NCBI GenBank assembly: GCA_013361975.1
Contig: JABFXB010000484.1
Span: 1-6,852, forward strand
Origin: Dermatophilaceae bacterium
GTDB taxonomy: Bacteria > Actinomycetota > Actinomycetes > Actinomycetales > Dermatophilaceae
Direction: 5' to 3'
DNA: 6,852 bases
Position 1 is the stretch's first letter. The number at the start of each line of letters is the position of its first letter. The notes beneath the pieces were generated by a model that was not told the origin of the DNA, searched no databases, and saw nothing but the letters and a program-made list of their open reading frames with translations. This document shows, in pieces, positions 1 through 5,723 of the stretch. The translations under genes were made by a program, and so were the position numbers.

Positions 1-4
1 CGAC

Positions 5-13
5 TTTTCCACA
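5..13 (+). promoter_or_regulatory. DnaA-box-like 9-mer upstream of jag
   Basis: TTTTCCACA differs by one base from the general DnaA box TTATCCACA and by one base from the actinobacterial form TTGTCCACA. The jag-rsmG-parAB order places this segment near oriC in most actinobacteria, which makes a real box plausible. It is a single site, and the origin itself (a cluster of boxes between dnaA and dnaN) is not in this window, so it could be chance. The rest of positions 1-42 shows only the jag ribosome binding site. Confidence 0.3.
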
Positions 14-42
14 GCCGGCTCAGGTGAACGAAGGAGCTAACC

Positions 43-771
43 ATGAGCGACACGCAGGCCACTGAGGCCGAGAAGCAGACCGACCTCGCCGCCGCTGACG
101 AGCCCACCGGGGCCATCGAGAACGCCGCTGCGGCTGACCTTGCCGACTCGGCCGGCTCGTCTGACTCGGCCGGCTCGTCTGACTCGGCCGGGTCGGCCGG
201 CTCGTCCGGCTCGGCCGGCTCCGTCGAGTCGGCGGAGACGCGTGATGGCGACCTCGCGGACGTCGAGCCCGCCAAGGCGGAGAAGGGCGAGAAGAAGTTG
301 CGCGTCCGCCAGCTCGAGCGCGAGGGTGAGGTTGCTGCCGACTTCCTCGAGACGCTTCTGGACATCGCCGACCTCGACGGTGACATCGACGTCGACGTCG
401 ACGGCGACCGGGCGGCGATCGCCATCGTCGACTCGGACGAGGGCCGCGTGCCGCGTCGTCTCGTCGGCGCCGACGGCAAGGTGCTCGAGGCCCTCCAGGA
501 ACTGACCCGCCTGGCCGTGCAGGCCGAGACCGGCGAGCGGAGCCGGCTCATGCTCGACATCGCCGGCCACCGTGCGCAGCGACGCTCGGCCCTCGTGGAG
601 CTCGCCAAGGTGGCTATCGCCGAGGTCAAGGAGTCCGGGACGAAGCGCTCCCTCGAGCCGATGAGCGCCTTCGAGCGCAAGGTCGTGCACGACGAGGTGG
701 CTGCTGCCGGACTCGTCTCGGAGTCCGAGGGCGTCGACCCCCACCGCCACATCGTGATTCTTCCTGTCTGA
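43..771 (+). CDS. jag: Jag/KhpB family KH-R3H RNA-binding protein
   Basis: This 242-residue cytoplasmic protein matches the Jag (KhpB, SpoIIIJ-associated) family. Residues 1-85 are a low-complexity Ala/Ser/Asp/Glu-rich tract with SAGSSD repeats. A KH-like domain follows at about 88-175, with the GxxG loop at G142-A-D-G145 and the helix VLEALQELTRLAV. The R3H domain covers about 205-242; its signature is R212 and H216 in ERKVVHD, followed by the typical ending PHRHIVILP. The classical N-terminal Jag_N domain is absent, as I would expect for actinobacterial members. The start ATG has AAGGAG at 31-36, six bases upstream. In other bacteria KhpB with KhpA binds RNA and affects cell division and elongation; that role is inferred here. 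yidC would be expected directly upstream but lies outside the window. The C-terminal domains make the family call firm; the tail has no known role. Confidence 0.95.
   Translation: MSDTQATEAEKQTDLAAADEPTGAIENAAAADLADSAGSSDSAGSSDSAGSAGSSGSAGSVESAETRDGDLADVEPAKAEKGEKKLRVRQLEREGEVAADFLETLLDIADLDGDIDVDVDGDRAAIAIVDSDEGRVPRRLVGADGKVLEALQELTRLAVQAETGERSRLMLDIAGHRAQRRSALVELAKVAIAEVKESGTKRSLEPMSAFERKVVHDEVAAAGLVSESEGVDPHRHIVILPV
145..222 (+). repeat. Ser/Gly/Ala tandem repeat tract inside jag
   Basis: An 18-base unit, GACTCGGCCGGCTCGTCT, occurs twice back to back at 145-162 and 163-180. It is followed to about 222 by degenerate GGCTCGKCC-type pieces. In the jag frame it encodes repeated D-S-A-G-S-S units and keeps the reading frame. 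It lies in the presumed disordered N-terminal tract, so copy-number change by slippage would alter only linker length. Confidence 0.8.
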
Positions 772-778
772 CGCTCAC

Positions 779-792
779 GTTTCACGTGAAAC
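779..792. promoter_or_regulatory. parS: parS site 1 (jag-rsmG gap)
   Basis: The perfect 14-base palindrome GTTTCACGTGAAAC is identical to the actinobacterial parS core recognised by the ParB helix-turn-helix. It begins 7 bases after the jag stop and lies upstream of the rsmG ribosome binding site. It is identical to the three other copies in this window. It is a ParB loading site for origin segregation, and bound ParB could also influence rsmG transcription, although that is inference. Confidence 0.93.
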
Positions 793-829
793 ACGGCTCG
801 TGGAGAGACGTGGCCGGACCAACTACCTG

Positions 830-834
830 AGGAG
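830..834 (+). promoter_or_regulatory. Ribosome binding site of rsmG
   Basis: AGGAG ends nine bases before the GTG at 844, and a second purine run GGGAG (836-840) lies closer. Together they support the GTG as the rsmG start despite the absence of an ATG nearby. Confidence 0.6.
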
Positions 835-843
835 TGGGAGCGC

Positions 844-1674
844 GTGAGCCACGAAGCTCCCGAGCCTGGCGGGCTGGCTCAGCCCTCCCGTCAGGCGCAG
901 CCGGCAGGGGTGGTGGCGGCCACGCCGGAGACTGCGGCCGCCGTCTTCGGTGCACGGCTCCCGCTCGCCGAACAGTTCGTCGCGATCCTCGCCGACACCG
1001 GGATCACCCACGGATTGATCGGTCCCCGCGAGGCGCCGCGGCTCTGGGACCGTCACGTCCTCAACTGCGCCGTCGTGCACGAGGCGATCCCAGTGACGGG
1101 CGACGTGCAGCGGGTGATCGACGTCGGCTCCGGTGCTGGCCTTCCGGGTCTGGCGCTGGCGATCGCCCGGCCCGATCTCGAGCTCCACCTCGTGGAGCCG
1201 CTGGCGCGACGCACTGCTTGGTTGTCCGAGACGGTCGCTCGGCTGGGCCTCCCGAACGTCACGGTGCACACCGCACGCGCCGAGGGACTGTGGGACCGGC
1301 TCGACGCGCCCTGGGTCACGGCGCGTGCCGTCTCCAACATCATCCAGCTCGCGGAATGGACCCTGCCCCTGCTCCGGCCGGGCGGTGCGCTCCTCGCCCT
1401 CAAGGGATCGCGCGCCCAGGGGGAGCTCGAAGAGAGCCGTACAGCCCTGACCCGCCTCGGCGTCGTCGATGCCGAGGTCGAGGCGTTCGGAGCCGAGCTG
1501 CTCGACGCGCCGACACTGGTGATTCGCGCGGCTGTCGGCGAGACAGTGGATCGGCGACGGTTCCTCTCGCGGCAGCCGTCCAGCGCCGGTTCGGCGCGTC
1601 GGCGCGCAGATCGACCGCGTGGTTCGCGACGCTCCGGCCCGGCGGCGGGCGGTCGTCGGCGCCATCAGTCATGA
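844..1674 (+). CDS. rsmG: 16S rRNA (guanine-N7)-methyltransferase RsmG (GidB)
   Basis: RsmG uses S-adenosylmethionine to methylate N7 of G527 (E. coli numbering) in the 530 loop of 16S rRNA; loss of the enzyme gives low-level streptomycin resistance in many bacteria. The protein has 276 residues. Family landmarks are LWDRHVLNC (68-75), the SAM-binding motif I VIDVGSGAGLPG (91-102), the acidic strand-end LVEP (116-119), RAVSN (161-165) and ALKGSRA (185-191). The Rossmann core ends near residue 235. Residues 236-276 form an Arg/Ser/Gly-rich basic tail that is longer than in typical members of about 210-240 residues. The N-terminal 30 residues are also extra and Pro/Ala-rich. It starts with GTG after AGGAG. 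Its place between jag and parA is the conserved actinobacterial order. The stop lies 79 bases before the chosen parA start. Confidence 0.97.
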   Translation: MSHEAPEPGGLAQPSRQAQPAGVVAATPETAAAVFGARLPLAEQFVAILADTGITHGLIGPREAPRLWDRHVLNCAVVHEAIPVTGDVQRVIDVGSGAGLPGLALAIARPDLELHLVEPLARRTAWLSETVARLGLPNVTVHTARAEGLWDRLDAPWVTARAVSNIIQLAEWTLPLLRPGGALLALKGSRAQGELEESRTALTRLGVVDAEVEAFGAELLDAPTLVIRAAVGETVDRRRFLSRQPSSAGSARRRADRPRGSRRSGPAAGGRRRHQS

Positions 1675-1683
1675 TCGTGTCCA

Positions 1684-1698
1684 GACCATTCGATGGTC
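1684..1698. repeat. Short inverted repeat between rsmG and parA
   Basis: GACCAT, a 3-base spacer TCG, and ATGGTC form a perfect 6-bp hairpin ten bases after the rsmG stop. There is no T-tract after it. It could be a weak terminator, an mRNA structure or an operator for the parA promoter, which should lie in this 79-base gap or inside the rsmG 3' end. I cannot choose between these. Confidence 0.35.
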
Positions 1699-1738
1699 GG
1701 CCCAGGCCGCGTGGGCGGACGGGTCGGCCCTCAAAACC

Positions 1739-1743
1739 GGAGG
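1739..1743 (+). promoter_or_regulatory. Ribosome binding site deciding the parA start
   Basis: GGAGG is the only strong Shine-Dalgarno sequence in the rsmG-parA gap. It ends ten bases before the GTG at 1754 and sixteen before the ATG at 1760. That favours GTG 1754, with ATG 1760 as the runner-up. A still earlier in-frame GTG at 1619 lies inside rsmG and has no such site. Confidence 0.6.
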
Positions 1744-1753
1744 TGCGCTCCCT

Positions 1754-3313
1754 GTGACGATGTCGACCAACCTCGGCTGGCCGAGTGAACCCGACCCGGC
1801 GCCCGAGCACCGACGTCTGGGTTGGTTGGCTCGCAGGCTGGGCGTTTCACGTGAAACGGGCGCTGAGGATGACGCTCACACCGACGCCGCTCACACCGAC
1901 GCCGCTGACTCCGGCGCCCACGGTGTCACGGTCGGCGACTCCCCGCTGGTGGCGACGACGTCGGCGTCCGATGAGCACGTGTTCCGGAGTTCTTCGTTCG
2001 AGGCCGCCACTCCCGCAGCTGCTGAACCGGAGCGAGTCGACGAGGAGGCGAGCTACGCGCCCGAACCCGGCATCGCGGGGGACGGTTCCGACGCCGAGGG
2101 CGCGTCCGCAACCGACGAGACCGGTTCAGAGGGGCCGACGTCGCTGACCTCGGCAGACCCGGCTGCGCGGGCGGAGCCGGGCGACAGTGCACAGCCGGCA
2201 CAGCTGAGCGAGGTGGTCGGGAAGGAGCCGGACCCCACCCACCGGGGTGAGCAGCACAGCGAGTCGGCCGCTCCTGTGGAAAACGCGGTGGACGACGCGG
2301 GCCGCTTCGGTGGTTCTGAACGGGAAAACCCCCAGGACGGGGCTGGGGACAACGTTGTGGATGAGTCACTCGACGCGGCCCGCCAGCTGGTGGATCACGC
2401 CGATCGTGAGGCCCTCGTCGCCGCCTTGCCGACGCCGGGCAGCGACACCCCACTGGCGAGGGAGCTGGCCGAGAACGCCCGTCGGCGCATCCAGCTCACG
2501 GGCCGCCCGTTCCCCAAGCCCGTGTCTCCGCGAGTGTTGACCGTGGCCAACCAGAAGGGCGGCGTCGGCAAGACGACCACCACGGTGAACATCGCGGCTG
2601 CGCTGGCGCAGGCCGGACTCTCGGTGCTCGTCATCGACCTCGACCCGCAGGGCAATGCCAGCACCGCCCTCGGCATCGACCACCACGCCGAGGTGCCCTC
2701 CATCTACGACGTGCTCGTCGACGGCACGCCCTTGCTCGAGGTCGTACAGCCCTGCTCGACCGTCGAGAACCTGCACTGCGCTCCGGCGACCATCGACCTG
2801 GCGGGCGCCGAGATCGAGCTGGTCTCCCTCGTCGCCCGCGAGTCCCGGCTCCAGAAGGCGATCACGGCGGCGGCTGACCAGGGTCACGCGTACGACTACA
2901 TCCTCATCGACTGCCCACCGAGCCTCGGCCTGCTCACGGTCAACGCGATGGTGGCCGCCAGCGAGGTCTTCATCCCGATCCAGTGCGAGTACTACGCGCT
3001 CGAGGGACTCTCGCAGCTGCTCAAGAACATCGACCTGGTCAAGCGCCATCTGAACCCGGCCCTGCACGTGTCGACCATCCTGCTCACGATGTACGACGGG
3101 CGCACGCGGCTCTCGGCCCAGGTGGCCGACGAGGTGCGCGAGCACTTCCCGGAGCAGGTGCTTCGCACGACCGTGCCGCGCTCGGTGCGGGTGTCCGAGG
3201 CGCCCAGCTTCGGAGAGACCGTGATGACGTACGACCCGGCCAGCAGCGGAGCACTCGCCTACCTCGAGGCGGCCGGCGAGCTCGCCGACCGTGGCGCGGC
3301 CGGTCAGGCTTGA
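1754..3313 (+). CDS. parA: Chromosome partitioning ATPase ParA (Soj) with long N-terminal insertion
   Basis: ParA is the deviant-Walker ATPase that binds DNA nonspecifically in its ATP form and moves the ParB-parS origin complex. Using GTG 1754 the protein has 519 residues. The ATPase core runs from about 258 to 515. It shows the deviant Walker A KGGVGKT (268-274, signature K268 and catalytic K273), Walker A' IDLDPQGN (294-301), the CPPSLGLLTVNA segment after Walker B D386, and the highly conserved IPIQCEYYALEG and LTMYDGRTRL blocks. Actinobacterial ParA is usually about 300-350 residues. The extra length lies in residues 36-230, an acidic, Ala/Ser/Pro-rich, probably disordered stretch between the parS-encoded VSRET (31-35) and DTPLAREL (231-238). 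The reading frame is open throughout, and the core has normal codon bias while the insertion has more A/T-ending codons. parB follows after 237 bases. The function is firm; the exact start is less so. Confidence 0.97.
   Translation: MTMSTNLGWPSEPDPAPEHRRLGWLARRLGVSRETGAEDDAHTDAAHTDAADSGAHGVTVGDSPLVATTSASDEHVFRSSSFEAATPAAAEPERVDEEASYAPEPGIAGDGSDAEGASATDETGSEGPTSLTSADPAARAEPGDSAQPAQLSEVVGKEPDPTHRGEQHSESAAPVENAVDDAGRFGGSERENPQDGAGDNVVDESLDAARQLVDHADREALVAALPTPGSDTPLARELAENARRRIQLTGRPFPKPVSPRVLTVANQKGGVGKTTTTVNIAAALAQAGLSVLVIDLDPQGNASTALGIDHHAEVPSIYDVLVDGTPLLEVVQPCSTVENLHCAPATIDLAGAEIELVSLVARESRLQKAITAAADQGHAYDYILIDCPPSLGLLTVNAMVAASEVFIPIQCEYYALEGLSQLLKNIDLVKRHLNPALHVSTILLTMYDGRTRLSAQVADEVREHFPEQVLRTTVPRSVRVSEAPSFGETVMTYDPASSGALAYLEAAGELADRGAAGQA
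1844..1857. promoter_or_regulatory. parS: parS site 2 (inside parA coding sequence)
   Basis: GTTTCACGTGAAAC lies inside a 16-base perfect palindrome with the flanking C1843 and G1858. It is read in the parA frame as V31-S-R-E-T35. From memory, ParA of Streptomyces and Mycobacterium also carry VSRET near the N-terminus, so a parS embedded in this coding position appears conserved. The same bases therefore serve as a ParB site and as codons. Confidence 0.93.
1874..1903 (+). repeat. 15-base tandem duplication in the parA insertion
   Basis: GCTCACACCGACGCC is present twice in direct tandem at 1874-1888 and 1889-1903, encoding A-H-T-D-A twice. The two copies are identical and in frame. They lie 16 bases after parS site 2, at the start of the low-complexity insertion. 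This suggests that slippage has helped to lengthen the region. Confidence 0.8.
2275..2283 (-). promoter_or_regulatory. DnaA-box-like 9-mer inside parA insertion
   Basis: The + strand TGTGGAAAA is the reverse complement of TTTTCCACA, the same near-consensus 9-mer found at positions 5-13. A second near match, TGTGGATGA (2356-2364, one base from TGTGGATAA), lies about 80 bases further on. Both are in the ParA linker-coding part, where codon choice is less constrained. Two imperfect boxes do not prove DnaA binding. Confidence 0.22.
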
Positions 3314-3337
3314 GCGCCCAGGCCGTCGCTCACTGTC

Positions 3338-3373
3338 GAAACGGGACCGCCATGGATGTGTCGGTCCCGTTTC
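3338..3373 (+). terminator. Strong hairpin after parA, overlapping parS site 3
   Basis: GAAACGGGACCG (3338-3349) and CGGTCCCGTTTC (3362-3373) are perfect reverse complements, giving a 12-bp stem with a 12-base loop. It starts 25 bases after the parA stop, a suitable place for a factor-independent terminator. No T-run follows, which is common in high-GC actinobacteria. The last five bases of the right arm are the first five bases of parS site 3, so the structure may simply reflect an inverted partial copy of the parS flank. Confidence 0.5.
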
Positions 3374-3382
3374 ACGTGAAAC
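3369..3382. promoter_or_regulatory. parS: parS site 3 (parA-parB gap)
   Basis: GTTTCACGTGAAAC is an exact copy of the other three sites. Its left half is shared with the right arm of the hairpin at 3338-3373. It lies 44 bases, centre to centre, from site 4, about four helical turns, so two ParB dimers could load on the same face. It sits upstream of parB and may contribute to parB autoregulation (inference). Confidence 0.93.
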
Positions 3383-3412
3383 AGCGCCTCCGCTGCATCA
3401 GGTGCATCTTCC

Positions 3413-3426
3413 GTTTCACGTGAAAC
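3413..3426. promoter_or_regulatory. parS: parS site 4 (parA-parB gap)
   Basis: GTTTCACGTGAAAC with matched flanks C3412 and G3427 makes a 16-base perfect palindrome, as at site 2. It is the last parS core in the window, 124 bases before the parB start codon and upstream of the possible parB promoter. Confidence 0.93.
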
Positions 3427-3471
3427 GAGGGGAAGAGCACTCCGCCACGCGGCGACGACTCCACGGAGCGG

Positions 3472-3504
3472 TTGCACAGTGCAGCATCGGCCACCACCTA
3501 GACT
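3472..3504 (+). promoter_or_regulatory. Possible parB promoter
   Basis: TAGACT at 3499-3504 fits the actinobacterial -10 pattern TANNNT, with a start expected near 3511 and a leader of about 40 bases before parB. TTGCAC at 3472-3477 resembles a -35 hexamer but is 21 bases away, longer than ideal. The call rests mainly on the -10 and on the hairpin that separates parA from parB. parB could instead be read from the parA promoter. Confidence 0.35.
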
Positions 3505-3537
3505 GACGCCGGACGCGATGGCCGCGTCGATGACGAC

Positions 3538-3543
3538 AAGGGG
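3538..3543 (+). promoter_or_regulatory. Ribosome binding site deciding the parB start
   Basis: AAGGGG ends seven bases before the ATG at 3551. Earlier in-frame starts (GTG 3479, ATG 3518, ATG 3530) lack such a site. Only the ATG at 3551 places the conserved ParB N-terminal motif at the very start of the protein. Confidence 0.65.
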
Positions 3544-3550
3544 TTGGCGA

Positions 3551-4732
3551 ATGGCGGAGAAGCGTCGAGCACTGGGTCGGGGCCTGGGGGCTCTCATCCC
3601 GAGCGCACCGAGCGGGGGCGCGGGGCGGCCCGTCGATGTCTTCTTCACCGAGCAGAAGCAGGCCAGTCCGCCGGTCGACGCGACCGAGAGGGACTCAGCC
3701 GGCGTAGAAGCCGCGTCTGCTCCGGCCGTGGACGCTGTTCCCGCCTCGTCCGCGCCGGCGCCGGAGCCGCGGACGGACGGCCAGAACGGCGCCTCGCCGG
3801 CAACCGAAGCCGAAACCGTCGCAGCAGCGGCCGAGAGCACGTCCGGCGTGAACCCCGACGACAGGCTCGAGGACGCGACGAGCGGCCTGGCCGTGGTCCC
3901 GGGTGCCGAGTTCGCCGAGCTCGACATCGAGTCGATCCGCCCGAACCCCAAGCAGCCCCGAACGGTCTTCGACGAGGACCACATGGCGGAGCTGGTCCAC
4001 TCGATTCGCGAGATCGGCGTGCTCCAGCCGGTCGTCGTCCGCCGCATCCCGGCCGACCAGCTGGCCGAAGCCGACGGCAAGGCGTATGAGCTGATCATGG
4101 GTGAGCGCCGGTGGCGCGCCTCGCAGGCTGCCGACCTCGGCGTCATCCCGGCCATCATCAAGGACACGAGCGACGACGACCTCCTGCGCGACGCTCTGCT
4201 CGAGAACCTGCACCGCAGCCAGCTCAACCCCCTCGAGGAGGCAGCGGCCTACCAGCAGCTGCTCGACGACTTCGGGTGCTCGCACGAGGAGCTCGCGACC
4301 CGCATCGGCCGCTCGCGGCCGCAGATCTCCAACACGCTGCGCCTGCTGAAGCTGCCGCCGCTGGTCCAGCGCAGGGTCGCGGCCGGAGTGCTGAGCGCCG
4401 GTCACGCCCGTGCGCTGCTCGGAATGGCCGACGGCGGGGCGATGGAGCGGATGGCGCAGCGCATCGTCGCCGAGGGACTCTCCGTGCGAAACGTCGAGGA
4501 GCTGGTGGCCCTGGGTGAGGGCAACGATGCCCCCAAGCCGCGCCGGCCGCGGGCCGGCAGCCGCCACCCACAGCTCGACGACTTCACGACCAACCTGTCC
4601 GACCACCTCGAGACCCGTGTCGCGATCGCGCTGGGCCAGCGCAAGGGCAAGATCACCGTGGAGTTCGCCTCGATGGAGGACCTCCGGCGCATCCTCGGCC
4701 TGATGGGCATGTCGTCGCCCACCCGCGACTGA
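3551..4732 (+). CDS. parB: Chromosome partitioning protein ParB (Spo0J), CTP-dependent DNA clamp
   Basis: ParB binds parS, hydrolyses CTP, and spreads as a sliding clamp; its N-terminus stimulates the ParA ATPase. The protein has 393 residues. The ParA-interacting peptide is KRRALGRGLGALIP (4-17). Residues 18-115 form an Ala/Pro/Glu-rich variable linker. The ParB/Srx CTPase domain runs from about 120 to 232, with the signature blocks GERRWRAS (184-191) and ENLHRSQLNPLEEA (218-231). The parS-reading helix-turn-helix covers about 244-270, with IGRSRPQISNTLRLLKLP. The C-terminal dimerisation domain is about 341-393, ending in a hydrophobic ILGLMGM segment. All expected motifs are present. The linker is long compared with compact ParBs but usual for actinobacteria. 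Four cognate parS sites lie upstream. The ATG at 3551 is chosen by its ribosome binding site and N-terminal motif. nei begins 60 bases after the stop. Confidence 0.98.
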   Translation: MAEKRRALGRGLGALIPSAPSGGAGRPVDVFFTEQKQASPPVDATERDSAGVEAASAPAVDAVPASSAPAPEPRTDGQNGASPATEAETVAAAAESTSGVNPDDRLEDATSGLAVVPGAEFAELDIESIRPNPKQPRTVFDEDHMAELVHSIREIGVLQPVVVRRIPADQLAEADGKAYELIMGERRWRASQAADLGVIPAIIKDTSDDDLLRDALLENLHRSQLNPLEEAAAYQQLLDDFGCSHEELATRIGRSRPQISNTLRLLKLPPLVQRRVAAGVLSAGHARALLGMADGGAMERMAQRIVAEGLSVRNVEELVALGEGNDAPKPRRPRAGSRHPQLDDFTTNLSDHLETRVAIALGQRKGKITVEFASMEDLRRILGLMGMSSPTRD

Positions 4733-4779
4733 CACCGCCGGTCGGCGCCGGCCAGGCGCTGAAGGCCAGACATGAAGAC

Positions 4780-4785
4780 GGAAGG
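4780..4785 (+). promoter_or_regulatory. Ribosome binding site deciding the nei start
   Basis: GGAAGG ends seven bases before the ATG at 4793. This start gives Met-Pro-Glu at the N-terminus, which the enzyme mechanism requires. An in-frame ATG at 4772 would bury the catalytic proline behind seven extra residues and is rejected. Confidence 0.7.
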
Positions 4786-4792
4786 CCATCCC

Positions 4793-5653
4793 ATGCCTGA
4801 GGGCCACACGATCCATGCGCTCGCCGACCGTCTGGAGCGGGCGTTCAAGGGTCACCCTGTCGAGGCGAGCAGTCCGCAAGGGCGCTTCGCCGCCGATGCC
4901 GAGCGTCTCGACGGCAAGGTGCTCGAGCGGGCCGAGGCCTGGGGCAAGCACCTGTTCGTCGACGTCGGCGACGTGGCGCTGCACGTGCACCTCGGCCTGA
5001 TCGGCCAGTTCCCGGTGCGGCCGATGCAGGCAGCGGTTCCGCCGTCGCCGGTGGGGGCGGTTCGGTTGCGTCTCATCGGGCCCGGACACTGGGCCGACCT
5101 GCGCGGGCCGATGATCTGCACCCTGGTCGACCGTGCCCGTCGGCGAGAGATCGTCGCCACCCTCGGGCCCGACCCGCTGCGCCGGCGCAGTCAGCCCCAT
5201 GTCGGGTGGGAGCGACTGCACCGCAGCCGACGCACCATCGCCGAGCTGCTCATGGACCAGTCCGTGGTGGCAGGCGTGGGCAACGTCTACCGCTGCGAGG
5301 TGCTGCACCGCCTGGCGGTCGACCCGCTCACGCCGGGTCGCGACCTGTCCCAAGAGGTGTGGCACCAGATCTGGGACGACCTCGTGCTGCTGATGCCGCT
5401 GGGGCGAGCCTTCTCGCAGATCATCACGATGCCGGACCAGGTGGAGGCGGCCCAGCGGGCCAGACGGTCCGGGCGTGCGCGAACCATCGCGCGCCAGCTC
5501 ACCGGCGAGCGCCTCGGCGACACCTTCGAGAGACGCTTCCTCGTCTACAAGCGCACTGGCGAACCGTGCCCGCGGTGCGGAAACATCTTGCAGCAGAACG
5601 AGATCGCAGGGCGGCGACTCTACTGGTGCCCCGCCTGCCAGCTCCGCCACTGA
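4793..5653 (+). CDS. nei: Fpg/Nei family DNA glycosylase/AP lyase (endonuclease VIII type)
   Basis: This base-excision repair enzyme removes oxidised bases and cleaves the abasic strand by beta/delta elimination. The protein has 286 residues. After Met removal, Pro2 supplies the Schiff-base amine and Glu3 the general acid; the MPEGHT start, rather than MPELPE, marks the Nei branch. Lys52 in AWGKHLF matches the conserved lysine of the N-terminal domain. The helix-two-turn-helix DNA-binding region is about 152-178, with LLMDQSVVAGVGNVYR. A C-terminal zinc finger has C259-x2-C262 and C279-x2-C282, with the arginines of GRRLYWCP just before the second pair. The layout resembles Mycobacterium tuberculosis Nei1 (Rv2464c, comparison from memory). 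Substrate preference cannot be read from the sequence. It lies 60 bases after parB and may be partly co-transcribed with it, since I see no strong terminator between them; a functional link with partition is not implied. Confidence 0.95.
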   Translation: MPEGHTIHALADRLERAFKGHPVEASSPQGRFAADAERLDGKVLERAEAWGKHLFVDVGDVALHVHLGLIGQFPVRPMQAAVPPSPVGAVRLRLIGPGHWADLRGPMICTLVDRARRREIVATLGPDPLRRRSQPHVGWERLHRSRRTIAELLMDQSVVAGVGNVYRCEVLHRLAVDPLTPGRDLSQEVWHQIWDDLVLLMPLGRAFSQIITMPDQVEAAQRARRSGRARTIARQLTGERLGDTFERRFLVYKRTGEPCPRCGNILQQNEIAGRRLYWCPACQLRH

Positions 5654-5711
5654 CCGCGGAACGGCTTCTGGACGAAGGCATTCCCGGGGTCTCCTCGTGG
5701 CTGGCGAGGCC

Positions 5712-5717
5712 TAGGCT
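5712..5717 (+). promoter_or_regulatory. Probable -10 box of a leaderless promoter for the phosphodiesterase gene
   Basis: TAGGCT fits TANNNT and ends six bases before the ATG at 5724, so the A of the ATG would be at or very near position +1. No Shine-Dalgarno sequence precedes this ATG. Both points fit a leaderless transcript, a frequent arrangement in actinobacteria. No convincing -35 element is seen about 17 bases upstream. Confidence 0.45.
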
Positions 5718-5723
5718 GGGCTC

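Noticed and set aside
1..42. The 3' end of yidC upstream of jag
   Set aside because: yidC is expected there by synteny, but all three frames meet a stop within the first 65 bases and no diagnostic YidC tail can be recognised in so few codons.
1619..1753. Extension of parA upstream to the in-frame GTG at 1619
   Set aside because: It would overlap rsmG by 56 bases, has no suitable ribosome binding site, and the added residues do not resemble a ParA N-terminus.
3352..3423. A 23-codon + strand mini-ORF in the parA-parB gap that reads through both parS sites
   Set aside because: No ribosome binding site precedes its ATG, which lies in the loop of the hairpin, and its codons are dictated by the parS palindromes.
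4737..4752. A GCCGG-CCGGC stem-loop after parB as a terminator
   Set aside because: The stem is only 5 bp with a GC-rich loop and no T-run; such structures arise by chance in GC-rich DNA.
3695..5650. A 651-codon open frame on the - strand across parB and nei
   Set aside because: It is antisense to two genes with full family motifs; long antisense frames are expected in very GC-rich coding DNA, and its translation shows no recognisable domain.
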